A stretch of 64,000 nucleotides of DNA from Nautilus pompilius (GCA_018389105.1 JACATO010001577.1:59457-123456), one strand, 5' to 3'. Numbered from the stretch's first letter, positions 13,153 through 23,883 are shown. Numbers and translations: made by a program. The notes: generated from the letters alone by a model not told the origin.

Positions 13153-13858
13153 GCCACCCCTTCCGTTTAGAACGAAGCCCCGTAATAATTCTTCACCGTT
13201 TTTTATAATTAGTACCCCATACTCCACTGGCCTTTCCATCTTGCTCGTTCCTTCCCGTGAAGAATTGTCCACATATTATCTACCAGTTAATTGTACAGCC
13301 CAACAGGTTTCTAATCAGTGCCATACTTCTGACCTCAATTAGATTCACAGCATCTCTGCTGGTAAAGGCATCAACACCGCCCGACCCGGCCAAGTCAAAT
13401 CTCCAGCGGCTTTTTCTTCATTTGTTTATTTGTTGTTACGGTGTCAGCTGGAATTCTGATATCGTGCTCTTCGTGAAGCCGCCTTTGGGCTTTTAGAATC
13501 CGGAAAAAGATCGAGTTTATGTAGAACGCAAAAAAACGAAGACGGAGGAGGAAGCCGGTCGCAAAACTTTGGCTGCAGACATGGGATTGACCGACAGGGG
13601 ATTCGGGAATTTTGCTGAATTCTTTTTATCGCAATCTGAAATACTGTTTTAACTCAAATTAGCCAGCGATTATAAAAGGTGGGAGGAGTTAAGAATAGTC
13701 GTAATTATTGGCGGTTCCTTCCTATCTGCAGATACTATTTTAACATCAGAATTCTATATTAACTCTGTTGGACTGTGTACGGGATGGAAGTAGAGGTATG
13801 TCGAAAACCTACGATTGGCTTGTAAAATGAAACGATTCTCTATTCCGCTTTACTACCA

Positions 13859-13865
13859 GCTCTCT

Positions 13866-13905
<40 letters not shown>
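13859..13905. repeat. (CT)n microsatellite
   Basis: A CT run of about 46 bp with one CTCCTC interruption, set in otherwise unremarkable intergenic sequence. Confidence 0.95.
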
Positions 13906-13908
<3 letters not shown>

Positions 13909-14649
13909 CCTAAGCCTTTCAATATTCCCTACCTACAAAAGGATGTAGATGTTCAGATAACAAAATAACTGCAAATTCAGATGCACCACACCTACGTTCT
14001 AAAAATATAGTACCTGAAGGTGCTCGGGTCTTCCGTTCACTTCACTTGGTTACTGCTGATTATGAACTAATCTTTCAACCAGAAATCTTCATTTTTTAAA
14101 ATGATTATTATGTCTTTGTTATCTCCAATTTGTTATTTAATCTTTAATGAATCTAAAATTGGATATTTTCAGAATACTGATGCTGTTTTTTTTTACTCTC
14201 GCAGTCAGATTATTATTACTATCTGTTATACTCTTCTTGCATACTACAGTCCATATTTGTGTACGTAGATCGCTTTTATGAACACTTGATGATCATCTCT
14301 TTGTTGTCCTCTTCTATTGATTAAGGCAGAATCCTACTTCTGAATTAAATCGATTTTATTTATGTTCACGATAACCGAATGTGCATATGTTCACATCGTT
14401 TTAAGACCCCTGTATAGTGTTAAATGCTAAGTCAGTCATCGTTCATATGTATTTATCACCTTTTAATCACCCCCCCATTCCTTAAGGTATTTTACGACCA
14501 TCCCGGCTAGACATATAATCTTTAACCATCTTCAGTCGGTTATTTTCTCCTTCCTCAGCAAATATGTACTTTTACTTTCTTTTCTTTAAAGTTACATTTA
14601 AAAAAGTAAATCAATTTTTATTCTCGCAAGTTGATAGATGGAGCCATCC

Positions 14650-14662
14650 GTCTCCTAGCAAC
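14650..14662 (+). promoter_or_regulatory. RFX X-box-like site
   Basis: GTCTCCTAGCAAC fits the X-box consensus RYYNCC-N-RGYAAC, bound by RFX transcription factors. In animals this motif marks promoters of ciliary genes. A second X-box in the opposite orientation lies 57 bp downstream, which makes a chance match less likely. The assignment rests on the motif alone. Confidence 0.4.
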
Positions 14663-14706
14663 TGACTTTGGGAACCAGCCAAGAGGTTCCGACCACTGGT
14701 TAGTCG

Positions 14707-14719
14707 GTTGCCAGGCGAC
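14707..14719 (-). promoter_or_regulatory. RFX X-box-like site, inverted partner
   Basis: GTTGCCAGGCGAC reads on the minus strand as GTCGCCTGGCAAC, a near-perfect X-box. Together with the site at 14650 it forms a convergent pair at the left edge of a GC-rich island (about 14.64-15.24 kb), as expected of a promoter. A short plus-strand ORF starts 29 bp later. Confidence 0.45.
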
Positions 14720-14747
14720 GTCGTCGAGACGTCAAACCACAGAAAAA

Positions 14748-14807
14748 ATGAATCCGTTTGTTTGCAGAGTTCCAGATAAGAAAAACGGATATCGAAAGTT
14801 ACGTTAA
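14748..14807 (+). CDS. Short ORF after the X-box pair, possible first exon start
   Basis: An ATG in an A-rich context (AAAAATGA) opens a 19-residue reading frame that starts 29 bp past the second X-box and then meets TAA. It is too short to recognise. A real gene would need a splice donor inside it, and none is convincing. It is listed only because of its position relative to the promoter-like motifs. It may equally be untranslated leader or nothing. Confidence 0.12.
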   Translation: MNPFVCRVPDKKNGYRKLR

Positions 14808-15264
14808 CCCAGGTTTACGCTATCGCTCTCGTTTAGCGTCCGCTTGATTAACGCGCCTTCGCCGCGGTGGTTCGTTTTGCTATGTTTCCATTCTGAGAGA
14901 CGAAAATAAAAAAAAAAAAAAATCGAGTTCCGAAGTACCGAACGAGCAGATACGGACGGTAGATGGTTAAGTGAGCAAAGCGCCGGCCTGACGCGGACGG
15001 GAATCCGGGACCGACTGCTGGCGACCTCCAGTGGCGCGGTTCCTTCTCGGTCTGTGTGAGGTTTCTCCGGACACTCCGATTTCTTCTCGCCGCTGAATCG
15101 AAGAGTTTTTGTAAAGATATTTTGGCTACTTCTGGTGGAGGTTTTTCGCGAGTAACTCCCGACTGGCTGGCTACCACCTCGTCCTCCTCCCACTCAGGCT
15201 TACTTCTGTCAGATGTTTTCAAGATCTCAAAGTAAGAACGAGGAATCGCAAAGAGAGAAAACAT
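14804..15264 (-). other. GC-rich island with overlapping minus-strand ORFs
   Basis: Two minus-strand frames stay open here for 129 and 138 codons. The predicted peptides are basic and low in complexity, with a poly-Phe run encoded by the poly-A tract at 14905-14922, and match no family I know. Open frames are expected in GC-rich DNA, so I do not call a gene. The island could be promoter or first-exon sequence of a gene read in either direction. Confidence 0.3.
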
Positions 15265-15659
15265 ATTAAATTTTTTAAATAATTAAGATAGATCAAAATG
15301 ACGTAAAAATATATTTCCACGCGGATAAATACGTTTAAAAACAAATCTAAAGAAGCATTTAGGAACTTTGGAAAAATTAGAAATAATAAGAAATATTTTC
15401 CTTTCTCAGAAAATCTCTATGGAAGTCTACATTAAAAGTAAAAAAAAAAAATTTCACTTTGACAAATGACATTTACATATTTAGGATGTGTTTTCCCCAG
15501 AGTGTGCCCGGTCATCTTTGTTTTATTTTAGATGGCTCTAGTAAAGAACCAAAAACATTATATGATATTTACATGACATCAAAGACATTGGATTATTTTA
15601 GACTCATTTACAAGAACCTATAATGCCATTGTGACGTAAGCACGGTTCCATCAGGGAAG

Positions 15660-15900
15660 ACGATGGAAGAGCCAAATGTGGCGTATACAAGACCCCTTCA
15701 CGGTGGAGAATCAGATTAGCATAGGAGCCGATTGTGGTTTACGCATAACCTTTCAAGGAAAAAGATTCAAGCCGAGAGGTAATGCTGCCTAAACACGCCA
15801 CATTTAGGGAAAATTTTGAAGTAGGCGTTCATTGTGGCTATTACAAGGTCTTTTTTTTTAAGAGAAAGGTAAAATAGGGAGCCATCGCCGTAACTTGTGT
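15660..15900. repeat. Three degenerate repeats of about 60-100 bp
   Basis: Three related segments begin with (A/T)TGTGG and a TTACGC- or ATACAAG-like stretch: ATGTGGCGTATACAAG near 15678, TTGTGGTTTACGCATAA near 15733 and TTGTGGCTATTACAAGG near 15832. Each is followed by a purine-rich part, and two of them end in (A)GGAGCC(G)A. Similarity is low, and this may be an old tandem or part of a decayed element. Confidence 0.25.
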
Positions 15901-16324
15901 ATGTACGGCCCTTTTAGAAATGATGTGTCGTATCATTGCGATGTCGCAATTGATACTTGCCATTACTACCGACAAATATTAAACGTCATGCAAGTGCCAC
16001 GTAAAAAATAGTTCCTTGGCTTCTTATACGAATCCTTAGAAATGCTGCAAAGAGGTGCCTTACGTCTTATTGGCCTGCAGATCAGAAATGTGCTGGTTGT
16101 GAACGGTTTGTTCGGAAATCCTACGTACGAACCGTTTACTTAACACGACAGAGTCGTAAAGCAGATCGTGTTGTAGTAATGCCACGTGGATGCGCATACT
16201 CAAGCCCGGGTCAGAAGGAACATTGATGGGAGTAGGCTGTCCTAAAGGATGTTATCCATCGCCTTTTATTAGCGACGCAAGGCCCCCTTTTTCATCTCAC
16301 TTACTTGATCTAAGTAGGAACGCA

Positions 16325-17010
16325 GTCGGGAAACGTTAATTTGGGGATGTCCAGAAATGAAGAACTCTTGCTTCTTCAGTGTGAAAGAAATGGTACCCAA
16401 ACGTGTTCAGTTTCTGAAGAGTCACTGTTGCGACACCAGGACGAGCACTGTCGTGGAGCGGGATTGGGCCTCTTCGACTCACCAGTGCCGGCTGAGAGTT
16501 TCTGATGAACAACGTTTAACTCACGACAGTACCTTTCAGCTGTGATGGTTTCGCCAGCTTTTGTTTCTTATGACAAGGGAAGAGCAGATCTTCAATCGAC
16601 GATTTTGTTGCTGTTCCTTCAACTCGTGAGGCACCAACCTCTCAAGCCTTTTCACCTTGTCGATTGCCGTCAAGATGCCGGGAAACAGTCGCAGTGCTTA
16701 CGTCAAGCCCTCCTGCAATTTCTCGCACTGATTTCCTTGTATCTGCTTCAAGTGAGGCTTTCAGATGATTGCCATCACAGCTGGAAGGACGTCCGCTACG
16801 TTCCTTATCTTCGAGGCTCACATCTCCTGATCGAAACTTTGCAAACCATCGTTGTACTGTGCACTCATTTGCTGTGTCCTCGCCCCATGCTGGCCTAATG
16901 TTACGAGTCGCCTCGCTCGCTTTGTGGCCCGGTTTGAACTCGGGAAGCAAAATGGAACAAAAACGTTTCTATCCATGCTCCACTCAGAACCATGACACAA
17001 ATATCCGTTT
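16325..17010 (-). pseudogene. SETMAR-type mariner transposase, internally deleted
   Basis: The minus strand encodes a decayed mariner transposase, a DD34D cut-and-paste recombinase. A 102-codon open stretch (16642-16950) holds the N-terminal paired helix-turn-helix DNA-binding region. It includes TVQRWFAKFRSGDVSLED and RSGRP, followed by the second HTH with SVREIAGGLDVSTATVSRHL. Its upstream continuation lies in another frame. After a stop the VPHELKEQQQNRR linker is visible near 16.63 kb. The sequence then jumps to the end of the catalytic domain, with LHDSARPGVATVTLQKLN (family hDNARPHvA) near 16.43 kb and a decayed tail. The part carrying the first catalytic Asp (family TCDEKW) is missing, so roughly 100 residues are deleted. 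No clear terminal repeats were found. The copy is dead. Confidence 0.85.
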
Positions 17011-17186
17011 ATGATTTTAAAAAGGTAGGTTTTGCATAATGTACGCCAAAGCTCACGCTACAAAACGATATATAACTTACCTACATGCACCTCACAAGTA
17101 TGCAAAAATGAACCCCAAATTAACATAATATATAAGCCGACAAAACGTTTGTAACGACCAAATATATGCATTAATGAGATGTTTTA

Positions 17187-17187
<1 letters not shown>

Positions 17188-17235
<48 letters not shown>

Positions 17236-17263
17236 ATTATTAATATTATTATTATTATTTATT
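17188..17263. repeat. (ATT)n microsatellite
   Basis: About 25 ATT units with two TAATATT interruptions. The poly-Asn and poly-Leu ORFs on the two strands are translations of this repeat. Confidence 0.95.
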
Positions 17264-17989
17264 GAAAATATTGTAGAAGTCTTATTTAATTCCATCACAA
17301 TTTATCTTCATTTTTTTTTAAATTTGCTTCCCCTGCTTTTAATACCGCTAATGTTTTTTAACTTGATGCTTTCCAATAACTGAGGACGAATTTTAAATGT
17401 GATTCTTCTCATTCATGTGCAAAATTACGGAAAGTTCCTAATGAGCGAGTAGCTATTAAAAGTTCAATTTAAAAATACTCCCCGTGCCGTAGTCTTATTA
17501 TCTCCAATGAAGAAGACGGCTTAATCGGCTATCTGATGGGAAAACAACACGGAGCGTTAATCTTTCAGAAATGGGAAGAAGAAAAAACATCGCGGTGTCT
17601 TTTAGCCTGGTAATTAGCGAAGCCGTTTTTCTTGATGTTTTTGCTTTGAATGGTCAACCGCAAAGTACCCGTCCTCTCTGTGAGCCTACTGATTTACGAT
17701 CGGATCCCAGCACCAAAAGAGAGACTATACGCTTCGTATCATTCTCCCGGCACACGTGAGGCCAAGCTAGAGCGGGCTGCTTGGTATGCAGCGCCATCTA
17801 CGATTAATCAATCTCATGTTTTAACTGCTTTTATTCCGGGTCCGATATCTTTGAAATGTCGAAACGCCGAACATTTATCAAAGTTTCTACTGCTTGACTA
17901 ATCTGCAAATTAAAACGTAATTCGTACAGACGAAATTAAAAGGAAACTTTTACTTTATCTAAATAAATTATAATTAAGATTTTGTTCAG
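17264..17989. other. Intergenic sequence, no gene seen
   Basis: AT-rich at first and more mixed after 17.5 kb. Two overlapping plus-strand ORFs of 62 and 83 codons (17571-17901) have no recognisable domain. Confidence 0.45.
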
Positions 17990-18050
17990 AGATAGAGAGA
18001 GAGAGGAGAGAGATAGAGAGAGAGAGGGATAGAGATAGAGAGAGAGAGCT
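17990..18050. repeat. (GA)n microsatellite
   Basis: GA-rich repeat interrupted by GATA units. It forms the left edge of the compositionally odd region that follows. Confidence 0.9.
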
Positions 18051-19470
18051 TGGAGGAAGAGCGAGAAGGAGAGATGGATCGACCAGAGGCGAGATACTAT
18101 GAGGATGCCAGAGAGCATGATGGGGAATCGCTACGAGATGGGATGACGCGAGTTTGAATAGATCTTGTGAAGAAGCCTGAGGTGGAGCTTGCGCGGTCGA
18201 AGAGAGCGCGAGGCTGGGGGGAGATGGGAGGAGATGGCTAACGATAGAGAGATCTTAGATGCTGGATATCTTGCGCTCTCTTTGGCGATTGCCTCTCTAA
18301 TGCTGTGGAGGAATTCGCGAGTCATAATCGAGCTCTATTCTATTCGGCAAGCGTGGCTGGCGCGGGACTTATATGATTGTGGTGAGCTCTAGATCGATTA
18401 GAGTGCGAGAGCGGCTTTCGATCTAGAGCTAGGAGGCTGGTTCTGATCGATGATGAGAGCGATCTTGGGCGTTCCGAGACTAGCACTTCGATCTTTTCTC
18501 CCGCCTTCCTGGTCGCTCGTCGAGGAAGCAGCAAAGTAATCGCAGATCTGTCTCAATCGGCTCTGAGATCTGTGATGCCGCTGCTTCTGCGCTGAGCTAT
18601 TTCGAGATGGTTAGTGCCTCGCGAGTTAGAGAGTTTCAGAGATCTATTTTGTAGAGAGCATCGATATGGTTGGCGCTCGCTCTTTGTCTTCCGTTCGCAG
18701 CTTGATCTCTTGGGCCTCTCTCTCTCGCTTGTGGAGTATCGATCCGTTCGGCAGAGCTCTCGAGCTCGAGATCTTAGCGGCGAGAGTGCCGTCTCTCCGC
18801 TCTCTGTTCTGAGTCTTTTTATAGCGAGCGCTTTTCTGCGAGCCATCTAGGCGTGCTCCATAGCTCCTGCGTTATTTGTGTCTCGGCCTGGGCTTCTAGC
18901 TGTATTGCTCGGCGCCTGAGATTCATCGCGTGGGCTCGCTCCTCTTCTCTGGATCTGCCTCTCTCTTCTCGATTGCTGCCGCTTTTGCTTGATCTCGATC
19001 TTTTCTAGCGCGCTTTGTGGTGGCTCGATCTGAGTTCTTTGTGCGAGCCTAGATCTTGTGCTGCACTCGCTCATGCTCAGCGCTGGGGCGGAGCGAGCAT
19101 TTGGATGCGCCTCGCCTCATGAGATCTCGGTCCGCTCCCGTTCGCCTGCTCGCTGTTGGATGTCGCGGAGTTGGGCTTGGGCTGCGCTTGCGCTCGGGCG
19201 TGGTGAGAGCGGTCTAATGCTCTAGCGCGGCTCGCGATCTGGCTGGCGCGTTCGCTAGGAGCTCGCTAGATTTCTTAGCGCGCTCGAGATCTCTCTGCTC
19301 TTTCTTCGAGCTCGGCTGCGCGCTCTCTATTTGGGATGGAATACGATCTAGAGCTTTGGTTATGCGGCGTTGCGCTCGAGCTTTCTCGAGCTCTCTCTGA
19401 GCCCTGATCTTGCTCTCGCCTGTCTGGGTGCTATGTCTCGCGCTCTTGTTTTGAGAGCGTTTATCGCGGC
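18051..19470. other. Compositionally aberrant, CpG-rich, low-complexity region
   Basis: About 1.4 kb dominated by words such as GAGC, GCTC, TCGA, GATC, AGATCT, GAGCTC, CTCGAG and GCGC. Runs of A are rare, CA and AC dinucleotides are scarce, and CpG is far commoner than in the flanks. It grows out of (GA)n on its left and runs into a polypurine array on its right. ORFs on both strands are translations of the biased composition. It may be an extremely degenerate GA/TC satellite, a young CpG-rich satellite without a clear unit, or a poor consensus over a long GA array. I see no gene in it. Confidence 0.7.
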
Positions 19471-20090
19471 GAGAGAGGGAGAGGAGCGAGAGGGCTGAAG
19501 GCGGAGGAGGGAGAGGAGGAGAGAAGAGGAGAGAGAGGAAGAGAGAGAAGAGGATGACGAGAGAATGAGAGATCGGAGAAAGAGAGAAGAATGAGGAGAT
19601 GGGGGAGAGATGAGAGATGGGAGGGGAAGAGGAAGAGAGAATGAGAGATGGGAGCAAGAGAGAAGAGAGATGGAGGAAGAGAGAATGAGAGATGGGGGAG
19701 ATGGGAGGGAGAGAGAGAGGAGAGAGATGGGAGGAAGAGAGAATGAGAGATGGGGAGAGAGAGAGAGAGATGGGAGGAAGAGAGATGAGAGATGGGGAGA
19801 GAAGAGAGCGATGGGCGGAAGATTGAGGATGAGGAGATGGGAGGAAGAGAGATAGAGATGGGGAGATGGGGAGGGAGAGGAGAAGAGAGCGAGAGGATGA
19901 GGAGGAGAGAGAGAGAGAGAACGGAGAGAGAGAGAGAGAGATGGGAGGACGAGAGAATGAGAGATGGGGGGAGAGAGCGGAGAGAGAGAGAGGGTGGGGG
20001 AGAGAGAGAGAGAGGTGGGCGGAAGAGAGAATGAGAGATGGGGGGGAGAGAGAGATTGGAGAGAGGAGGAGAGAGAGATGGGAGAGAAGA
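19471..20090. repeat. Polypurine GA/GGGA array
   Basis: About 620 bp of almost uninterrupted purine on the plus strand. The recurring word is GAGAGATGGGAGGAAGAGA, with variants; in many places the spacing is about 22-40 bp. The isolated T of GATGGG is the main pyrimidine. Minus-strand ORFs of 147-244 codons rich in Ser, Leu and Pro, and plus-strand ORFs rich in Arg, Glu and Gly, are translations of the array. A mirror-like polypurine tract of this length is a candidate for triplex (H-DNA) formation. Confidence 0.9.
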
Positions 20091-21189
20091 ACATCCAGAA
20101 ATCAATATCTCCTTCAGTACGCTCTAGTCTTTGTTTTTCTTCCCCCGTCTGCCTTTATCAAGAACTGTAATTTATTAGAAAATAATTCGTGGAAAAACGA
20201 TCCACTGGTACAATCCTTATAGAAAAAGTTAAATCAGTCAGTCGTATTTTTACAATGGACTGCATCAGGTTACCGTAGAAACGCTAAGCCCGGGGTACGT
20301 GGCGGAACGAGATGACCTCTAACGAGAGCAGACAATAGTGACGTATGCAAATTTTGAGTTGATGGCGTCTCGCGATGCTACACGTCGAGAGGACTAATTT
20401 ACCAAGCTCGAGAGACAGAATTCTTTGTTTTCTGTTTGGTTCTGCTCTTGGTGTCAGCCTCATCAGTTGAAGAAACAACGAAGATATGTTATTAACTGGA
20501 GCGTCCGTACCCTACGGACCTTGTGTTAACCATGATGGCTTCTTGCTTCTTGTCTTGTTGTAAAGACTGAACGAAACTCACTGCATCCGTAGTACAATCA
20601 AGCAAACAACAGCACCATTCACTTTGGAAAAAAAAACACTAATTACCAACACAGTTTCAGATGCTCTAAGCAACTAATTTAAAAAAAAAAACACGTGATA
20701 TTTATGACGATTTTTACGTCATCGTGCTCGAAGCAATCTGATTGGATAAAAGGACGCGTAGGCTGACGTTTCCGGGGTAAATCGGTGACGGAAGTGTTGT
20801 TAGCCTTTTATCGCCAGCCTCTCGCTCAGGCATCCTGTCGTGGAATAAATCTTCTCGCTGTGTCGGAGAGCTTCGAGGGAAACCGAAGCGCTCAGTAATG
20901 TATGAATCGCTAACCAGAACCGAGATTACATCGTGTTTGGACCTGGTCTGGCTGGCTGGCTGGCAGGAAGGAGATGCGGTGTACAGACTCTTTTATCTCT
21001 GCGTACACCCAATCTATTTGTTAAGATAATAATCGATTACCAACAATTTCTCGATTGGGGCAAAGCTCAGAGAGACGCGTTTTCGGAATGCAAATCATGA
21101 CTAGATGTCGTCCTGTTTATCGAGTTACGGATAAGAAAGAGCCCCCACCCGACCCGACAAAACCCGTGCAATGACCTTCTGGAAATTCG
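20091..21189. other. Intergenic sequence, no gene seen
   Basis: Unique sequence of mixed composition, with a poly-A run near 20681-20690 and a CTGG repeat near 20948-20963. A GC-richer part lies at 20.74-21.2 kb. No recognisable exon. Confidence 0.45.
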
Positions 21190-21830
21190 GGTCGAATTAT
21201 CAATGGGGTCATCACGCCGACCTGAGCAGGGTTTTGGTTCTTCGTTGATGGATATAAGCCTTCCTAAGTTTCTCCACAACTTCCGGGTTTTCAAATCTTA
21301 CCGCTTCGTACCCCTAAGTGTTCCAATATGTCATTTCGCCATCTTTTTTTTTTTAAAAATGTCTGCCGAAACTTCTTTTACACTCTCTGAGAGTCCATTC
21401 AAAAATCCGTTTTATCCATCTATCATCTGTTTCCTTTCGAAGTCACCAACCCAGTCCCATTTCAGTCTTTTACATGTTTCCACAACATCCTTCAACTTAC
21501 CTTCTCTCTTTCTCTTATTGTTTCATTTCTAATTTCGTCTTTTAAGGATACCCACAGCATCCTTCTCTCCACTTATGTGAGCGTTATTTCCAATCTCTGT
21601 CGTTGCACTTTGTTTAGTGACCAACTTCCTAAGGAATTTGTGAAAACTAAAAAAAAAAAACATGCTTGCGAAATTCTCTTGTTTTTCACTAAATGCTATA
21701 ACTTGTCCATGACATTAGCATATTTAATAGAGACACCGTCTAATAAAATGTTATCTTCTATGTCATTCGTCTTGACCTTTGTTTCACTCTATTTGACATT
21801 CTGTTCTATTTTCTTACTTTTATAGCTTAG
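21190..21830 (-). pseudogene. LINE reverse transcriptase, C-terminal remnant
   Basis: Read on the minus strand across frameshifts, this is the region downstream of the RT active site in non-LTR retrotransposons often annotated as craniofacial-development or endonuclease-reverse-transcriptase proteins. In order, there is a DIEDNILLDGVSIKYANV segment near 21.74 kb (family: introduction to the YLG strand). VERRMLWVSLKDEIRNE follows near 21.55 kb (family vErrMLgvsLrDrIrN), and then CKRLKWDWVGDFERKQ at 21.43-21.48 kb (family lKWrWaGHvaR). Last is NPEVVEKLRKAYIHQRR at 21.24-21.29 kb (family W..LgEAYv). Several stops and frame changes break it. The palm with YADD is not present, which is the usual 5' truncation of a LINE insertion. 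The exact clade is unresolved. Confidence 0.7.
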
Positions 21831-22039
21831 ATTAATTGGTTAGCTTGTTATAAAAATGATGGTTCTTCCAAAGATGTGAAGCTTGAAAACGTAAAATTCC
21901 AATAACTATGTTTATCTGAAAATTTGAATTACAATGTACTCAACAGTTTTTTTTCCTGAATCGCTGCATGCATACTATGAAAACCGAACAATTGTTTGTT
22001 TACTCACGTTATACATAAAGTTCTCTACTATGAACAGCT

Positions 22040-22506
22040 GTAGGCGGAAATATCCTGACCACGAGTGAAGTGGAAGGAATTTTCCAAAGGCCCATCCACT
22101 GGCACAAGAATATTGTATGGGAAGAGTCAAATCTGGAGAGAATGTATGCCGGAAAACATTGGGGACAGCCAAGAATCCATAAATAAGAAGTTCCGATAAA
22201 CTGGCAATGTGGGAAATCAACGTGGACGAGGGCGAAAGTGAACTATCCCTGCTCACGAAAAACTACTACCTCTCAAGGTTTTTGGCTACCATGGTTGTCT
22301 CTCAAGATTTCCACACAACAGTAGCCGGGAGACTTAGAGAAGCCGTTTCAGAATTTCTGACCGGAAACCTATTCTTAAACCGTCACGCTGTTGTGACAAG
22401 GCTAAATGAAATAGTACAAAGACACAAGGACCAGACTTATGAGCAGTGGAAAACTAAGGTGGGCAGGAGGGGGGGACTTAAACCGAAACCTGGTGTCAAA
22501 CAATGA
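22040..22506 (+). other. Unrecognised coding-like segment
   Basis: A 99-codon plus-strand ORF (22207-22506) begins MWEINVDEGESE and ends in a basic GGLKPKPGVKQ. It has a mixed, soluble-protein-like composition. Just upstream, in another frame, about 46 codons ending at a TAA read GNILTTSEVEGIFQRPIHW and onward, and also look protein-like. I recognise neither. The opposite strand is also open for 93 codons (21975-22256), which weakens the case. Its position beside a LINE fragment makes another decayed element the likeliest explanation. Confidence 0.25.
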
Positions 22507-22652
22507 GAGAAAAAGGATTAACGTCTACTGCATCTTTTAGGGCGAGGGCCGGAAGTCTAAGGAGAGTCTGAGCAATAAACAAACAGATATATCATGGCAT
22601 CCACGCTCATTACTGCTCCTCTGGTCTCAAAAACGATGAAAAAACCTAGTAG

Positions 22653-22653
22653 T

Positions 22654-22711
<58 letters not shown>
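22653..22711. repeat. (GA)n microsatellite
   Basis: About 59 bp of GA with one GGA interruption. Confidence 0.95.
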
Positions 22712-22712
<1 letters not shown>

Positions 22713-23789
22713 TCCTTCAAAAAAATAAATGTAAAAATCAGAATTTGTTCGAGAAATAGTTGAAAAAGTGTTTTGACAGTGATGGGATCACTCGCCATAA
22801 TCCCCAATCTAAATTCTACACAAACTATCTTGGATTACATGGATACCAGGGTAAAGAATTTCTGTCATCAGTGAAGCATCATTGAAACGTTTCTTTCGGA
22901 AAATTAGAAAATTTTTTACTCATATTACAACAGGCGGGTTATTAAGACAATAGGAAAATACTGCAGTTCTCAATAAAACGTAGTATGTTTACTACTAATT
23001 GCAGGATTTTGATTTGATACATACGTTAGATATTTACCTTTAGAAATAATAAATTTTTATTTTGAAAACAATAAGAATATATGTAACAACCACTGATATA
23101 TAAGGCGATCGGTTTAAAATTATCTGTTTACTTTTATAATCAACAAGAATTCACATTTTTTTAATACTCTGGTCAGATACTTTTTGATAGTTAATTGGGT
23201 GATTACAAAAAAATAACTTAAACATTTTGAAAATTCTGCATCGATTCACGCTGAGGTTCTATCGCAGTAAAACAAGAGGGAAAGACAGTGGGTATTACTG
23301 CCTAACAAAAGATATACACGATGATGTGCAGCTGACTCTGGACCTGTCGATGCTAATTTTTGAAGAAAACTAAGGCTACAGTAATGGCCATTCACCTTTA
23401 GTCATCGACCTACTCAAATCTATATTAATTGTTTCTCAAGTGACTCGCCAAGAATCACCATTTAGTACTGTCAACTTCATGCTGATTAGTGACTTTGCAA
23501 GTTGATAGGCAAATTAAGTGTAAAATCGATCGTTAAGCCTCAACTGAGGCCAAGAGCCGAGGAAGAGAAGCTGCACAGAGAAGACAACAAGGTTCAGTCG
23601 CCGAGCAGATATGAAAAAGGCCAGTAAGTGAATGCAAATTTAATGTGTTAGTAAATAATTTTTCGTCTTTATCAGTAAATGCAAGTAAATTGCATGTAAA
23701 ATTTGATATTAAGTACTTAGCGTAAAGGCTCTTTGATAGTCGAACGTTGCTATATAGCAATTACCAACAAAGCTACCACTACTAATACT
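22712..23789. other. AT-rich intergenic sequence, no gene seen
   Basis: Stops are frequent in all frames. No repeat array or domain is visible apart from short homopolymer runs. Confidence 0.5.
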
Positions 23790-23790
23790 G

Positions 23791-23883
<93 letters not shown>

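Noticed and set aside
17092-17383. Poly-Asn and poly-Leu proteins
   Set aside because: Translations of the ATT microsatellite.
19214-20105. Ser/Leu/Pro-rich proteins of 147-244 residues on the minus strand
   Set aside because: They are translations of the polypurine array; all three frames and both strands give similar low-complexity ORFs.
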